From: Sphingomonas palustris
Lineage (GTDB): Bacteria; Pseudomonadota; Alphaproteobacteria; Sphingomonadales; Sphingomonadaceae
Direction: 5' to 3'
Assembly (NCBI GenBank): GCA_026225215.1
Contig: JAMFSI010000025.1
Location: 1-64,000 of the forward strand
DNA length: 64,000 nucleotides
How positions within the stretch are numbered: the first letter of the stretch is position 1; every line of letters begins with the position of its first letter. Positions 1 through 10,240 of this stretch are shown one piece after another. The translations under genes and the position numbers were made by a program. The notes beneath the pieces were generated by a model. The model was not told the origin of the DNA. It saw only the letters and a list, made by a program, of their open reading frames with translations, and did not search any database.

Positions 1-1
1 C

Positions 2-127
2 GACGAGGTGGTCGATTATTACCTCGATAGCGCGATGCGGCTGGTGCGTCCTGCCGAGCGGATCGATGCCGCGATTCCGCGCGCCACGGCCGAAGGTCTG
101 GTCGAGGAATGCTTGCGCGCAAGCTAG
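2..127 (+). CDS. 3' end of an unidentified CDS (partial, enters from upstream of window)
   Basis: Open frame from base 2 (DEVVDYYLDSAMRLVRPAERIDAAIPRATAEGLVEECLRAS*) ending at TAG 125-127; family not recognised. Confidence 0.5.
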   Translation, partial: DEVVDYYLDSAMRLVRPAERIDAAIPRATAEGLVEECLRAS

Positions 128-476
128 CCTGAAGGGCCCGCACGCTCGGCTGGCGCCAGCGCTGCGATGCCCAGCCTTTCCAGTCGTCATTCAGCTCAAT
201 CGCACGCAACGGCGCGGCCCCGTTCGCGCAGGTGGATCGTGGGCGGTGCCATGGCTGCTCCGACAGACATCGGCCGTTATAAAAATAATACATATATATA
301 TCAGTCTATTAAATAGGTCCAATGAGTTTCTTTGGCATATAAAATATTTATTGACGGCGTGAGCGGATTGGATGAGTAGTGGCGAAAGTCGCATCGTCGG
401 ATTCGCCCGAACGCCCGCGGCTCCAAGTAACGCGCTGACCGGAGCATAAGCCCCGGCGGCTATTCAGGGGGATGCC

Positions 477-3344
477 ATGAGGGAATTCAATGGTTTGCGG
501 ATGTCCGCAATTGCGGGCTTGCGGACGAGCGTAGCGCTGTCGGGCATTGCCTTGGCGCTGATCGTGCCCGGCATAGCGCTGGGGCAGGCGGCGCCGGTCC
601 CGACAGATCAGAACACCGTCGCGCCGCTCACCGGCGGTGGCGCGGTGGATAGTGCCCCGGCCAGTGCCGAGATCGTCGTCACCGGTACATCGCTGCGCGG
701 CGTCGCGCCGGCAGGCGCGGAAAGCATCCAATTGAGCCAGGCCGACGTGGTTGCCTCCGGCGCTACCAGCACCCAGGCGCTGCTTGCCGATATTCCCCAG
801 CTTAGCGGTTTCGGCACTGCGCCTTATTCGGGGCAGGGTGGCACGCAGCTTACGGTCAACCGCGAGAACCTGCGTAATCTGCCGTTGGGTACGGGCGGCG
901 GATCGCCGACGCTGGTTCTGATGGACGGCCATCGCTTCGCCGGTGACGGCATTCGACAGACGGTTCCCGATTCCGGGGTCATTCCGCCCGGTATGATCGA
1001 CCATGTCGAGGTGATTCTCGATGGCGGCTCGGCGGTCTATGGCGCGGATGCCATTGGCGGCGTGATCAACTTCGTCACCAAGCATGATTTCGACGGCATT
1101 CAGATCAATGGCAGCCATGGCTTCGGTGACGATTACAACACCACCAATATCGATTTTCTGGTCGGCAAAAAATGGGGCAGCGGCTCAATCTACCTCGGCT
1201 ACAGCTACGCTTATAATTCGGCGATCCAGAACGCCGACCGCAGCTATGAACGGCAGGTCAGCTATGCCGGCGGGACGGTCGCGCCGGCGGGGCTGCAGTG
1301 CAATGCGGGCAATGTCCAGAATCTCGATCCAAGCGCCGGCCTGGCGCCGGTCAGCACCTATGCGATCACCGGTACCAATCCGCTGACCTTTGCCGCAGGA
1401 AACCGGAATCTGTGTGACGCCAGTAAATATGGTGAGCTGTTCCCACAAGAGACCCGGCATTCGGTGATGGCGGGTTTCCGCCAGGATCTGACGTCATCGC
1501 TCGATCTGGAGGTCAAGGGCTTCTACTCGTTCCGCGAAGACAAGTTTAACTCCGGGACGCAGGACGGCTACACCGCTGATATCAACGCTGCGAGTCCTCT
1601 CGCTCCCGGCTACAACCCTGCCGGTTTCCAGTTTACCGGCCCTGTTACCGGGGCTTCCAGCTTCTTCGAAGCGGTCAGCGGCAATTTCAGTGCGGTGAAC
1701 GGCAATTATACCCCGCAAATTACCAAGCTTTCGACCTGGGGAATCACCCCGACGTTGAATTGGAAAATCGGCAAAGATTGGCACATGAAGGCTTTCTACA
1801 ATTACGGAGAGAGCCGTACCGTCGTGCATCAGCCCACGCTTAACACCACCCAACTGGCCGCAGATATCCTGGATAATACATTCAACCCTTATAATCCCGC
1901 CGCGGCCTCCAACGCTGCCGTCATACCGGCTTTGCTGAACTACGAGAATTACGGGCTCGGCGTCAGCAGCATGAGCAATGCCAAGGTGGTATTCGACGGA
2001 CCGGTGTTCCAACTGCCCGGTGGTGAGGTCAAGGCTGCGGCGGGCGGCGAATATCTCGGCGAGAAGTATCATGGCATCTTCCAGGCCACAGACACGCCGG
2101 AGAACACTGTAAATACCTCGCTGTATCCGCTTGCCTATTACAAGCGGCACGAGTTTTCAGGCTTTGCCGAAATCAACCTGCCTTTGATCAGCAGCTTGGT
2201 GGTCAACGCGCAGGAGCGCTACGACCATTACAGCGATTTCGGCGGCAATTGGGCGCCCAGCCTCGGTGCCCAGTTCAAGCCGGTGAGCTGGATCACCTTG
2301 CGCGGCAAATGGAACAAGGCGTTCCAGGCGCCAAGCCCGGCAAACCTTGCTAACGGCGGCGCTTCGTCCGCGCCATTTCCCGCAGCTTACCAGCAGTATG
2401 TTCCCCTGCTGGTCAATCCCACTGGCAATCCTGGTACCTTGGGTGGCGGCGGCAATGCCGGTGCGGTTCCCTATACCAATCCGATCATCGCCATTCAGGG
2501 GTCTGATCCCCATCTTCAGCCGCAACGTGCCACGACTTATGATCTAGGTTTTGACATCAAGCCACCAGCGGTTCCGGGTCTGGCGCTCCACGGGACCTAT
2601 TACCACATCGATTATCGCGGCACGATCGGCATGCCGCCACAGGGTTCGAGCTCGAGCTTCTGGACGCAGTTCCAAGGCAATTACGCGATGAATCCGACCT
2701 ATGCACAGGTGGTGGCGATCCAGCAGGCATTGGGCGTTTCGCCGAGCAATATTGCGTTAACACTGGCTGGTGCCAATTGCACGCCTACGTCCTGCAACAT
2801 TTATGCGATTTCGAATGCCATCACCACTAACCTAGGCGGAGCCAGAGTCTCGGGTCTCGATTTCGGCTTCGATTACCAACATCCGGTTTCGTTCGGTTCG
2901 ATCTATGGCAGTTTCAATGGTACCTATCTGCTGAACTACCAGACATCTCCCAATGCTACCGCCGCTTTTTCACCCAACGGGGCGGGCAACTCGCTGTCGT
3001 TGACCGGACTTGTTCCCCGGTTCAATTTTGTCGGTACAGTGGGCACGACCATCGGCGAGAACTTTCGGGCCCAGGTTAAGTGGAACCATCTCGATGGTGG
3101 CAATGTGGCCCCGTACAGTCTGGGCCTCGGGCAGGTCACCCAATCGGCGTTCAACACCTTCGACTTCTTTGCGAAATACGACCTGAGCCGGAGCAGCCTG
3201 CCGCCGATCAGCCTGACGTTGGCCATCACCAACATGTTCAACACCAGCCCCCCGATCTTCAACGGCGGGAATGGCATCACCAATGGCTACAACGAGAGCA
3301 CGGTCGGCCGGGTTATCCAGCTGGGCGCCAGCGTGAAATTCTGA
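477..3344 (+). CDS. TonB-dependent receptor
   Basis: 955 aa; N-terminal signal region, plug domain (EIVVTGTSLRG..., VEVILDGGSAVYGADAIGGVINFVTK), C-terminal beta-barrel ending in F (QLGASVKF). Confidence 0.93.
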   Translation: MREFNGLRMSAIAGLRTSVALSGIALALIVPGIALGQAAPVPTDQNTVAPLTGGGAVDSAPASAEIVVTGTSLRGVAPAGAESIQLSQADVVASGATSTQALLADIPQLSGFGTAPYSGQGGTQLTVNRENLRNLPLGTGGGSPTLVLMDGHRFAGDGIRQTVPDSGVIPPGMIDHVEVILDGGSAVYGADAIGGVINFVTKHDFDGIQINGSHGFGDDYNTTNIDFLVGKKWGSGSIYLGYSYAYNSAIQNADRSYERQVSYAGGTVAPAGLQCNAGNVQNLDPSAGLAPVSTYAITGTNPLTFAAGNRNLCDASKYGELFPQETRHSVMAGFRQDLTSSLDLEVKGFYSFREDKFNSGTQDGYTADINAASPLAPGYNPAGFQFTGPVTGASSFFEAVSGNFSAVNGNYTPQITKLSTWGITPTLNWKIGKDWHMKAFYNYGESRTVVHQPTLNTTQLAADILDNTFNPYNPAAASNAAVIPALLNYENYGLGVSSMSNAKVVFDGPVFQLPGGEVKAAAGGEYLGEKYHGIFQATDTPENTVNTSLYPLAYYKRHEFSGFAEINLPLISSLVVNAQERYDHYSDFGGNWAPSLGAQFKPVSWITLRGKWNKAFQAPSPANLANGGASSAPFPAAYQQYVPLLVNPTGNPGTLGGGGNAGAVPYTNPIIAIQGSDPHLQPQRATTYDLGFDIKPPAVPGLALHGTYYHIDYRGTIGMPPQGSSSSFWTQFQGNYAMNPTYAQVVAIQQALGVSPSNIALTLAGANCTPTSCNIYAISNAITTNLGGARVSGLDFGFDYQHPVSFGSIYGSFNGTYLLNYQTSPNATAAFSPNGAGNSLSLTGLVPRFNFVGTVGTTIGENFRAQVKWNHLDGGNVAPYSLGLGQVTQSAFNTFDFFAKYDLSRSSLPPISLTLAITNMFNTSPPIFNGGNGITNGYNESTVGRVIQLGASVKF

Positions 3345-3422
3345 TGTCCGCTTTATAGACCCAATCTGCCTATTGCCCGACCTGCGAATATGCGTCGGTC
3401 GGGCTTTTTTGAGGACGCCATC

Positions 3423-5603
3423 ATGCCCGTGTGGGACATCTCTTTGCTGCGCCGTTCGTCTATGCATCTGCGTAAAAGGCGGTTGCAGCTAGCTTGCTTT
3501 CCACTGCTCGCGGCGGGCTTGCTGGTGGGCGCCACGGCGCCGTCGTGGGGAGCCGGCGCGGAGTCAGCGACGCCAGTTGGCGCTGCCATCGATCCACTCT
3601 TCGCCCAGCCCTATATCGACAAGGACGAATGGCGCGATGCGCCAGTCCGCCATCGCTATGTCCATGGCGGCTTCAAGGGCACGGACACCCGCTTCTCCTT
3701 CTATTTCCCAGCAAAGACGCAATATCGCGGGCGGTTTTTCCAGCATGTGACGCCGGTGCCGGGCAGCGAGAATACTGCGCAAGCCGAGGCGGCAGGCGGC
3801 CAAAACAAGATCGGCTTCGCCATCGCCAGCGGCGCCTATTTCGTCGAGACCAATGAAGGCGGGCAAGTTGATATCGGCAAGGGCGGCGGCATCCTGCAAG
3901 CCGACCCGACGATCATTTCCTACCGCGCCAATGCCGCCGCGGCACAATATTCGCGGATCGTAGCCGAGCAGATGTATGGCACCGCCAAGCGCCCATACGG
4001 TTATGTCTATGGCGGTTCGGGCGGCGCCTACCATACCATCGCCGGCTTCGAGAACACCCATGGCGTCTGGGATGGGGCGGTGCCTTATGTCCCGGGCTCG
4101 ACCATGGCGATCCCCAATATGTTCACCGTTCGCATCCGGGCGATGCGTATCCTGGCGGATAAATTCCCGCAAATTCTCGATGCCGTGGAGCCCGGCGGCA
4201 GCGGTGATCCCTATGCTGGGCTGAGCCCCGAACAAGCCGACGTGCTGCACGAAGTCACGCGGATGGGTTTCCCGATGCGCTCATGGTTCGGCTACAAGAC
4301 TATGGGCATCCATGGGATGGCAGCGCTCTATCCCGGCATGAAGCTCGCCGATGGCAGCTATTTCACCGATTTCTGGACCAAGCCGGGCTATCTCGGCCAT
4401 GATCACCCCGAGCAATTCGTCGGCGCGCGGCTGCAATATCAAACCAGCGTCGCTGCCCTGGTCAGCGGCGCCGAGGCCGCGAATGACGGGCTCAACACCG
4501 ATGCCTCCAGCAATCGCAACCGGGGCGGGGTCAACAACGCCTTCCGCGCCGTCGGCGATGATGCCAACAAACGCATCGTCGGCTTGCGACTGGTCGGAAC
4601 CCCGCCGACCACGAATTTCATCGGCGGCGATCTGCTGATCCTGAGCGGGGCGGCCAAGGGCCAAAGCCTGCCGCTGGCGCATATCGACGGCAATGTCGTG
4701 ATCCTGGGGATCACCGACAAGGATGTCCTGGCCAAGCTGGCGCCAGGTGATGCCGTCCAGGTCGATAATTCCAACTTCCTGGCGCTAGAAACCTATCATT
4801 GGCATCAAGTGCCGAGCGCCGACTACAAGGTCTGGGACCAGTTTCGCGGAGCCGACGGCAAGCCGCTCTATCCGCAGCGTCCGATGCTGCTCGGGCCGCT
4901 GTTCCTGCGGGCGAGCTTCGGCCCGGTGGAAACGGGCAAGTTCGACGGCAAGATGATCCTGATCTCGTCGCTATGGGACCGCGAGGCGATGCCGTGGCAG
5001 GCCGATTGGTATCGCCAGCGGATCAATCAGAATTTCGGCGCCAGCGCCGATCAGCATGTGCGGCTGTGGTACACCGATTACGCGCAGCACGGCGATGAAT
5101 ACGCTATCGAAGACCCCACCCGCACCGTCAGCTATGTCGGCGAGTTGCAAGTGGCGCTGCGGGCGCTTTCGGCCTGGGTCGAGCACGGCACGCCGCCGCC
5201 CGCGAGCACCAGCTATCGCATCGACGATGGCCAGGTCATCGTGCCCGGCACGGCGGCGGAGCGCAGGGGCATCCAGCCGGTGGTCACCTTGACCGTGAAC
5301 GGCCACGATCGCGCCGATATCGCAGCAGGCCAGACGGTGGTTTTCACCGGCACCATCGCCGCACCGCTCGGCGAAGACAGTGTAGTGAACGCAGCCTGGG
5401 ATTTCGACGGCGCGGGAACCTTCCCGGAAAGCTCGCCGATCGGGCGCAGCGGGCGTTCGGTCACCGTCACTATCAGCCACCGCTTCGACAAGCCGGGAAC
5501 CTATTTCCCGACTTTGCTTGGTACGACCCAGCCCAATACCGCGCTCGGCACGCCTTATGCGCGGTTGCAGGATCTCGGGCGGGTGCGCGTCGTGGTGAAG
5601 TAG
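3423..5603 (+). CDS. Secreted hydrolase-like protein (possible tannase/alpha-beta hydrolase relative) with C-terminal PKD-like region
   Basis: Signal peptide (MHLRKRRLQLACFPLLAAGLLVGATAPSWGA; start could be 3462); GGSGGAYHT nucleophile-like motif; C-terminal AAWDFDGAGTFPE...ISHRFDKPGTYFPTL resembles a PKD fold. Confidence 0.6.
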   Translation: MPVWDISLLRRSSMHLRKRRLQLACFPLLAAGLLVGATAPSWGAGAESATPVGAAIDPLFAQPYIDKDEWRDAPVRHRYVHGGFKGTDTRFSFYFPAKTQYRGRFFQHVTPVPGSENTAQAEAAGGQNKIGFAIASGAYFVETNEGGQVDIGKGGGILQADPTIISYRANAAAAQYSRIVAEQMYGTAKRPYGYVYGGSGGAYHTIAGFENTHGVWDGAVPYVPGSTMAIPNMFTVRIRAMRILADKFPQILDAVEPGGSGDPYAGLSPEQADVLHEVTRMGFPMRSWFGYKTMGIHGMAALYPGMKLADGSYFTDFWTKPGYLGHDHPEQFVGARLQYQTSVAALVSGAEAANDGLNTDASSNRNRGGVNNAFRAVGDDANKRIVGLRLVGTPPTTNFIGGDLLILSGAAKGQSLPLAHIDGNVVILGITDKDVLAKLAPGDAVQVDNSNFLALETYHWHQVPSADYKVWDQFRGADGKPLYPQRPMLLGPLFLRASFGPVETGKFDGKMILISSLWDREAMPWQADWYRQRINQNFGASADQHVRLWYTDYAQHGDEYAIEDPTRTVSYVGELQVALRALSAWVEHGTPPPASTSYRIDDGQVIVPGTAAERRGIQPVVTLTVNGHDRADIAAGQTVVFTGTIAAPLGEDSVVNAAWDFDGAGTFPESSPIGRSGRSVTVTISHRFDKPGTYFPTLLGTTQPNTALGTPYARLQDLGRVRVVVK

Positions 5604-5656
5604 AGCTTTAGCTGCGGTGATCCTGACTGACGGGTCAGGATCACCGCAAACCGGTA

Positions 5657-6466
5657 TTATCCCATTGCCGCGATCACACCGCCATCGACCTTGACGTCGG
5701 ACCCGCTGACGAACGAGGCGCCGGGCGAGCATAGAAACGCCGCAACCGAGGCGATCTCATCAGCGGTGCCTTCGCGCTGAAGCGGCGTGGACTTACGCAT
5801 CTCGTCCATGATCGGATGGGCTTTCTTTTCGTCGCGGCCCATCTGGGTATCGATCAGCCCGGGCGAGATCGACATGATCCGCGCACCGCGCTGGCCGAAC
5901 AGCGCCGCCTGCTTTTCGACCATGCGATGGACGCCGCGCTTCGACACCGAATAGGCATAGCCCGAATTGTCGCCGGCAATTGCGTGCAGCGGCGAGGAAT
6001 CGTCGCTCAGGCCCAGCGCATCGATGGCCGCGTCGATGTCGGGCTTGGCGGCCGAATATCCCGCCGAGGATGCAATCAACACCGCGCAGGCGCCCGCGAT
6101 CATGCGCGGCTGGATCACGCGCAACAGCCGAATCGAGGCATCGTAATTGACCGTGAAAACCTTGGTGGCGTCGCCGCGCGTGGGCGACAGGCCGGCGGTA
6201 TGGACCACCGCGCTGATCTCACGATCCCCCAGCAGCTTGGTAAGCTGGCCTGGAAAATCCCCATGCGAAATATCGCCCGCCAGTACCTCGGCATTGGCAC
6301 CGGCCGTGCGCAGCGTGGCCGCCAGCGTATCAAGCCGGCCCGCGTCAAGATCGCACAGGATCAAATCATGGCCGGCGATCGCCAGCCGGATTGCCGAAGC
6401 AGATCCCATGCCGCCAGCGGCGCCGGTGATGATCGCGACGGGCTTGGGGGTGGTTTGCGTGGTCAT
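5657..6466 (-). CDS. SDR family oxidoreductase
   Basis: TGAAGGMGSASA nucleotide-binding motif, YSVSK catalytic motif, C-terminal VSGSDVKVDGG. Confidence 0.9.
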   Translation of the reverse strand: MTTQTTPKPVAIITGAAGGMGSASAIRLAIAGHDLILCDLDAGRLDTLAATLRTAGANAEVLAGDISHGDFPGQLTKLLGDREISAVVHTAGLSPTRGDATKVFTVNYDASIRLLRVIQPRMIAGACAVLIASSAGYSAAKPDIDAAIDALGLSDDSSPLHAIAGDNSGYAYSVSKRGVHRMVEKQAALFGQRGARIMSISPGLIDTQMGRDEKKAHPIMDEMRKSTPLQREGTADEIASVAAFLCSPGASFVSGSDVKVDGGVIAAMG

Positions 6467-7293
6467 GCCTTTTCCTTTTCGTTGATCTCTGCAATCAGTT
6501 TGCGGACTCCGGCAACACAGGCCCCGAGCCGCTCATGCGCGCTCTTGCCAGCGAGGGCGGCGCTGCGTTGCGGCACTTCAATGGCGTAAACGCGGTCCTT
6601 AGGCAGCACGCGCAGCCAATCGCGCAGCCCGAGTTCACCTTCGCCCGGCACCATGCGCTCGAACATCGCTTCCTCCATATAGCTGGCGATAGTTGGCACG
6701 CGCGGCGCGTCGGCCACCTGGATATAGTCGATGAGTTCGGGGTCGAGTGCGGCGATATCTGCGGGCGTCGATCCCGAGCGGGTAATATGCATGGTGTCGA
6801 TCAGCAGGCGGAAATCGGGGCGGCCGATGTGGCGGAGCGCGGCGAGCGCCTTGGGCAAATTATCGATCGTGAGCGCCGGAGCCAGTTCGGTGGTGATGCG
6901 CAGCCCGCGTGTCGCGCACATCTCGGCGAGCACGGCAAATTCATCGCAGGTGCGCGTGAAATCCGGGTCCATGCTCACGGTATTGATGCGCGGCGCGCCC
7001 AATTCGGCGAACAGATCTAGGTCTGCCGCGAAATCGCGCGCGCTCGCGCCTTCGCGGACGGTGCAGCCTTCGCCGAGCGAGATCGACACGCCGGTGTCGC
7101 GCATCGCGGCGATCATTTCGCGGCGCAGCGGCACATCGTCGCGCAACGAAAAAATCGGATAATCATGGACGCCGAAAGCAAAGCCCGTGAGCCCGGTGGA
7201 AATATGCTGGCAGCCAAGATCGGCGGCCAATTGGACGAATTCCACCGGCGGCATGCCGAACACGCTGATATTCTCGATTCCGATCGCGGGCAT
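6463..7293 (-). CDS. Sugar phosphate isomerase/epimerase-like TIM barrel protein
   Basis: Start MPAIGIENISVFG; xylose-isomerase-like TIM barrel pattern (LLIDTMHITRSG, GEGELGLRDWL); 4-bp overlap with the downstream SDR. Confidence 0.78.
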   Translation of the reverse strand: MPAIGIENISVFGMPPVEFVQLAADLGCQHISTGLTGFAFGVHDYPIFSLRDDVPLRREMIAAMRDTGVSISLGEGCTVREGASARDFAADLDLFAELGAPRINTVSMDPDFTRTCDEFAVLAEMCATRGLRITTELAPALTIDNLPKALAALRHIGRPDFRLLIDTMHITRSGSTPADIAALDPELIDYIQVADAPRVPTIASYMEEAMFERMVPGEGELGLRDWLRVLPKDRVYAIEVPQRSAALAGKSAHERLGACVAGVRKLIAEINEKEKA

Positions 7294-7501
7294 GGCATTC
7301 TCTCCAATCGGGCTGCCGTTTCGGCTATCAGTCCCGATGCGCAACATCACCTGCGCCGCCCCGTTAGCAACGGACAAAATTATCGAGTTAGGGCCATCTG
7401 TGCATCCGCCTAGCCATAATGCGGAAACGGGACCGTCGGCGTGCCGGAGTCAGGGAGCGAGGCGGCACAGACTATCCGAAACAAAGTTTCGGATCAGGCA
7501 C

Positions 7502-10240
7502 TCAAACGATCCGCGTGCCCGTCAATTTTGCCGAACCGAGCATGCCCAGCTTGACCTTGCCGCTGATGACATCGCCGTCGACCGTCAGATCGTATTTCAG
7601 CGTGATCTTCATCGGCTTCTCGACCTTCAGCTCGAACTTCACCTTGCCGCCGTCATAGCTGCCCGTGAACTCCTGTCGGCCTTCCGGGCTTTCCAGATAG
7701 CCACTGAGCGCGGTGCCGTCGGTGGCGAAATGTGCGGTCATTTCCTGTGGTGGCCCCATCGGCGGGACCATGGTGATCTGCCAGTCGCCATCGACGGAAG
7801 TAGAAGCAGCCGGAACAGGTGCCGCAACGGCAGCGACCGGTGCTTCGGCAACCGCGACCTCTACGGGTGCCGGTGCATGACTGGCTGCAGTTCCGGCCCC
7901 AGTTCCGGCAATATCGCGCCCCTCGATTACGCTCAGCAGCTTGGCCGGGGTCAGCGGCAGGTTCACCGGCACTTCACCGAAGGGCGCCAGCGCGTCGGTA
8001 ATGGCGTTGACCAGCGTCGGCGGCCCGATGATCGCGCCGCCTTCGCCGACGCCGCGCATCCCGCCCACCGACTGCGAGGGCGTGTTGGCATGAACGAATT
8101 CGAAGGTCGGGATGTCACTGATCTGCGGCAGCAGGTAATCCTTGTAAGTCACGGTGGTGGGATTGCCGCGCGCGTCGTAGTGGAAATCCTCGAGCAGCAC
8201 GGTGCCGATGGCTTGCGCCAGGCCGCCGGCAATCTGGCCCTCGACCACCGCCGGATTGATCACCGTTCCGCAGTCCTCGCTCGATATCCAGCGCAGGATT
8301 TTTACGAATCCGGTGTCGACATCGACCTCGACAGTGCAGGCATGGGCGGCGCTGGTGAAGGTCATCGGCGGCGGCGTGTAGCGATATTGCGCTTCCAGCC
8401 CGGCCTCGAAGCCTTCCGGCAAGCGCGCGGGCTCGCCATAAGCGATCTCGGCGATGCTGCGCAGGCTGCGCGACATTTCCGGCGCGCCGCTGACATGGAT
8501 CATGCCGTCGGTGATGGTGATCGTCTCCGGGCTGGCGTTGAGCAAATGGGCGGCAAGCTCCTTGACCTTGCTTGCCAGCAGATCGGAAGCCTTGATCGCC
8601 GCGCCGCCGCCGATCACGCCCTGGCGACTGCCCGCCGCGCCGGGGCTGAAGCCACCGCGCGAGCTGTCACCCTCGAATACGGTGACATCTTCATAAGCCA
8701 CTCCCAGCCGATCGGCGATCACTTGCGCCATCGTCGTGGCGGTGCCGTGGCCTTGCGAGTGCGTGCTCATCAAGGCGGTGACCTGGCCAGTCGGTTCGAT
8801 GCGCAGCTGCGCCAGTTCGCCGGTCATCACCGGCATGCTGCCCGCGCTGCCGGTGGGTTCGATATAAGCGGCGATCCCCAGCCCGAGATAGCGGCCGGCC
8901 TTGCGCGCTTCCGCCTGCTCGCGGCGAAAAGCGGCGACATCGAAATAGGCCAGCAATTTCTCCAGGCATTCGGCGGGCGTAATGTCCTCCAGCGGCAGCC
9001 CCATCACCGATGCCGCCGGCTGTTCTTTCAGCGTCAGCAGATTGCGGCGGCGCAATTCGATCGGATCGATGCCCATCTGCCGTGCCGCAGTGTCGAGCGC
9101 GGTTTCGCGCGCCAGCGATTCCATCGCCCAGGGGCCGCGATAAGCGGCCAGCCCGATCGTGTTGCTATACCAGCCGCGCGTCAGGAAACCGAAAGCGGGG
9201 ATCTTGTAAGCTCCCCACAAAAACATCTGCACCGCGACATTGGCATCGGCTCCTTGTGGATAAGCGCCGTTGTTCGAGCTGTAATCGGAATGGCTGGCCA
9301 GCAGCTTGCCATCCTTGTCGAAGCCAATCCGCAGCGTCATTTCCGCCTCGCGCGCCTGATTGGCGGCGGTCAGGTTTTCGTAGCGATCCTCGATCCATTT
9401 GAGTGGCCGGCCATAGAGCAAGGCCGCGACCACCGTCGCGGTTTCTTCCTTCCAGGGGGTATTCTTGAGTCCGAACGAGCCGCCGACATCCTTGGCGATC
9501 ACCCGGATCGCAGTTTGCGGCAAACCCAGCGCCATCGACATCCAGCGGGCGATGTTGGTCGGGCTTTGGCAAGTGATGTAGAGTGTCAGTTCTTCCGGGC
9601 CGTCGCGGCTGGCGACCACGCCCCGGGTTTCCATCGGCGATTGCGAAATACGCTGGTGCGTGACGTGATGGGTGATCTGATGCGCGGCGCCGTTCAGTGC
9701 AGCATCGAGGTCTTCGTCGATTTCCTCATCGCCCATCTCCTGGGAGATATTGTGCTCGGTGGTGGGATGCACCGGCGCCCCCGTCCGGGCATCGGCGATG
9801 GTGACCACCGGGTCTTCCTCGGCGTATTCCACCTCGACCAGCGCGGCGGCGTCCTCGGCGATATGGCGGCTATCGGCGATGATCAGCGCAATCGGGTCGC
9901 CGACATAAGCGACGCGTCCGTCCGCGAGCAGCGTCACCGGCACTTCGATCGGCATCAGGAAAAAGCTGAGCAGTTCGATCTTTTGTTTCGACAGATCGGC
10001 ATGAAGGAAAACGGCATGAACCCCCTCCAACTCGCGTGCTGCCGTCGTATCGATCGACAGGATACGCCCGCGCGCGATCGGGCTGCGCGCGAAAGCGACG
10101 TGAAGCATGCCGGGCAGGGCGATATCGTCGACGAATTGCCCACGCCCGGTCAGCAGGCGCGGATCTTCCTTGCGCAGCACTCGCTGGCCGATGTAGCGGG
10201 CCGCGCCGATGCCTGTTGCGCCGAATTCGGGAGCGTTCAT
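7502..10240 (-). CDS. Xanthine dehydrogenase family molybdopterin-binding subunit (CoxL-like) with an extra C-terminal beta-rich domain
   Basis: MNAPEFGATGIGAARYIGQRVLRKEDPRLLTGRGQFVDDI..., AYRGPWAMES, MRGVGEGGAIIGPPTLVNAI; Ala/Pro linker then GDWQITMVPPMGPPQEMTAHF... extension; ATGA overlap with the 2Fe-2S subunit. Confidence 0.93.
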   Translation of the reverse strand: MNAPEFGATGIGAARYIGQRVLRKEDPRLLTGRGQFVDDIALPGMLHVAFARSPIARGRILSIDTTAARELEGVHAVFLHADLSKQKIELLSFFLMPIEVPVTLLADGRVAYVGDPIALIIADSRHIAEDAAALVEVEYAEEDPVVTIADARTGAPVHPTTEHNISQEMGDEEIDEDLDAALNGAAHQITHHVTHQRISQSPMETRGVVASRDGPEELTLYITCQSPTNIARWMSMALGLPQTAIRVIAKDVGGSFGLKNTPWKEETATVVAALLYGRPLKWIEDRYENLTAANQAREAEMTLRIGFDKDGKLLASHSDYSSNNGAYPQGADANVAVQMFLWGAYKIPAFGFLTRGWYSNTIGLAAYRGPWAMESLARETALDTAARQMGIDPIELRRRNLLTLKEQPAASVMGLPLEDITPAECLEKLLAYFDVAAFRREQAEARKAGRYLGLGIAAYIEPTGSAGSMPVMTGELAQLRIEPTGQVTALMSTHSQGHGTATTMAQVIADRLGVAYEDVTVFEGDSSRGGFSPGAAGSRQGVIGGGAAIKASDLLASKVKELAAHLLNASPETITITDGMIHVSGAPEMSRSLRSIAEIAYGEPARLPEGFEAGLEAQYRYTPPPMTFTSAAHACTVEVDVDTGFVKILRWISSEDCGTVINPAVVEGQIAGGLAQAIGTVLLEDFHYDARGNPTTVTYKDYLLPQISDIPTFEFVHANTPSQSVGGMRGVGEGGAIIGPPTLVNAITDALAPFGEVPVNLPLTPAKLLSVIEGRDIAGTGAGTAASHAPAPVEVAVAEAPVAAVAAPVPAASTSVDGDWQITMVPPMGPPQEMTAHFATDGTALSGYLESPEGRQEFTGSYDGGKVKFELKVEKPMKITLKYDLTVDGDVISGKVKLGMLGSAKLTGTRIV

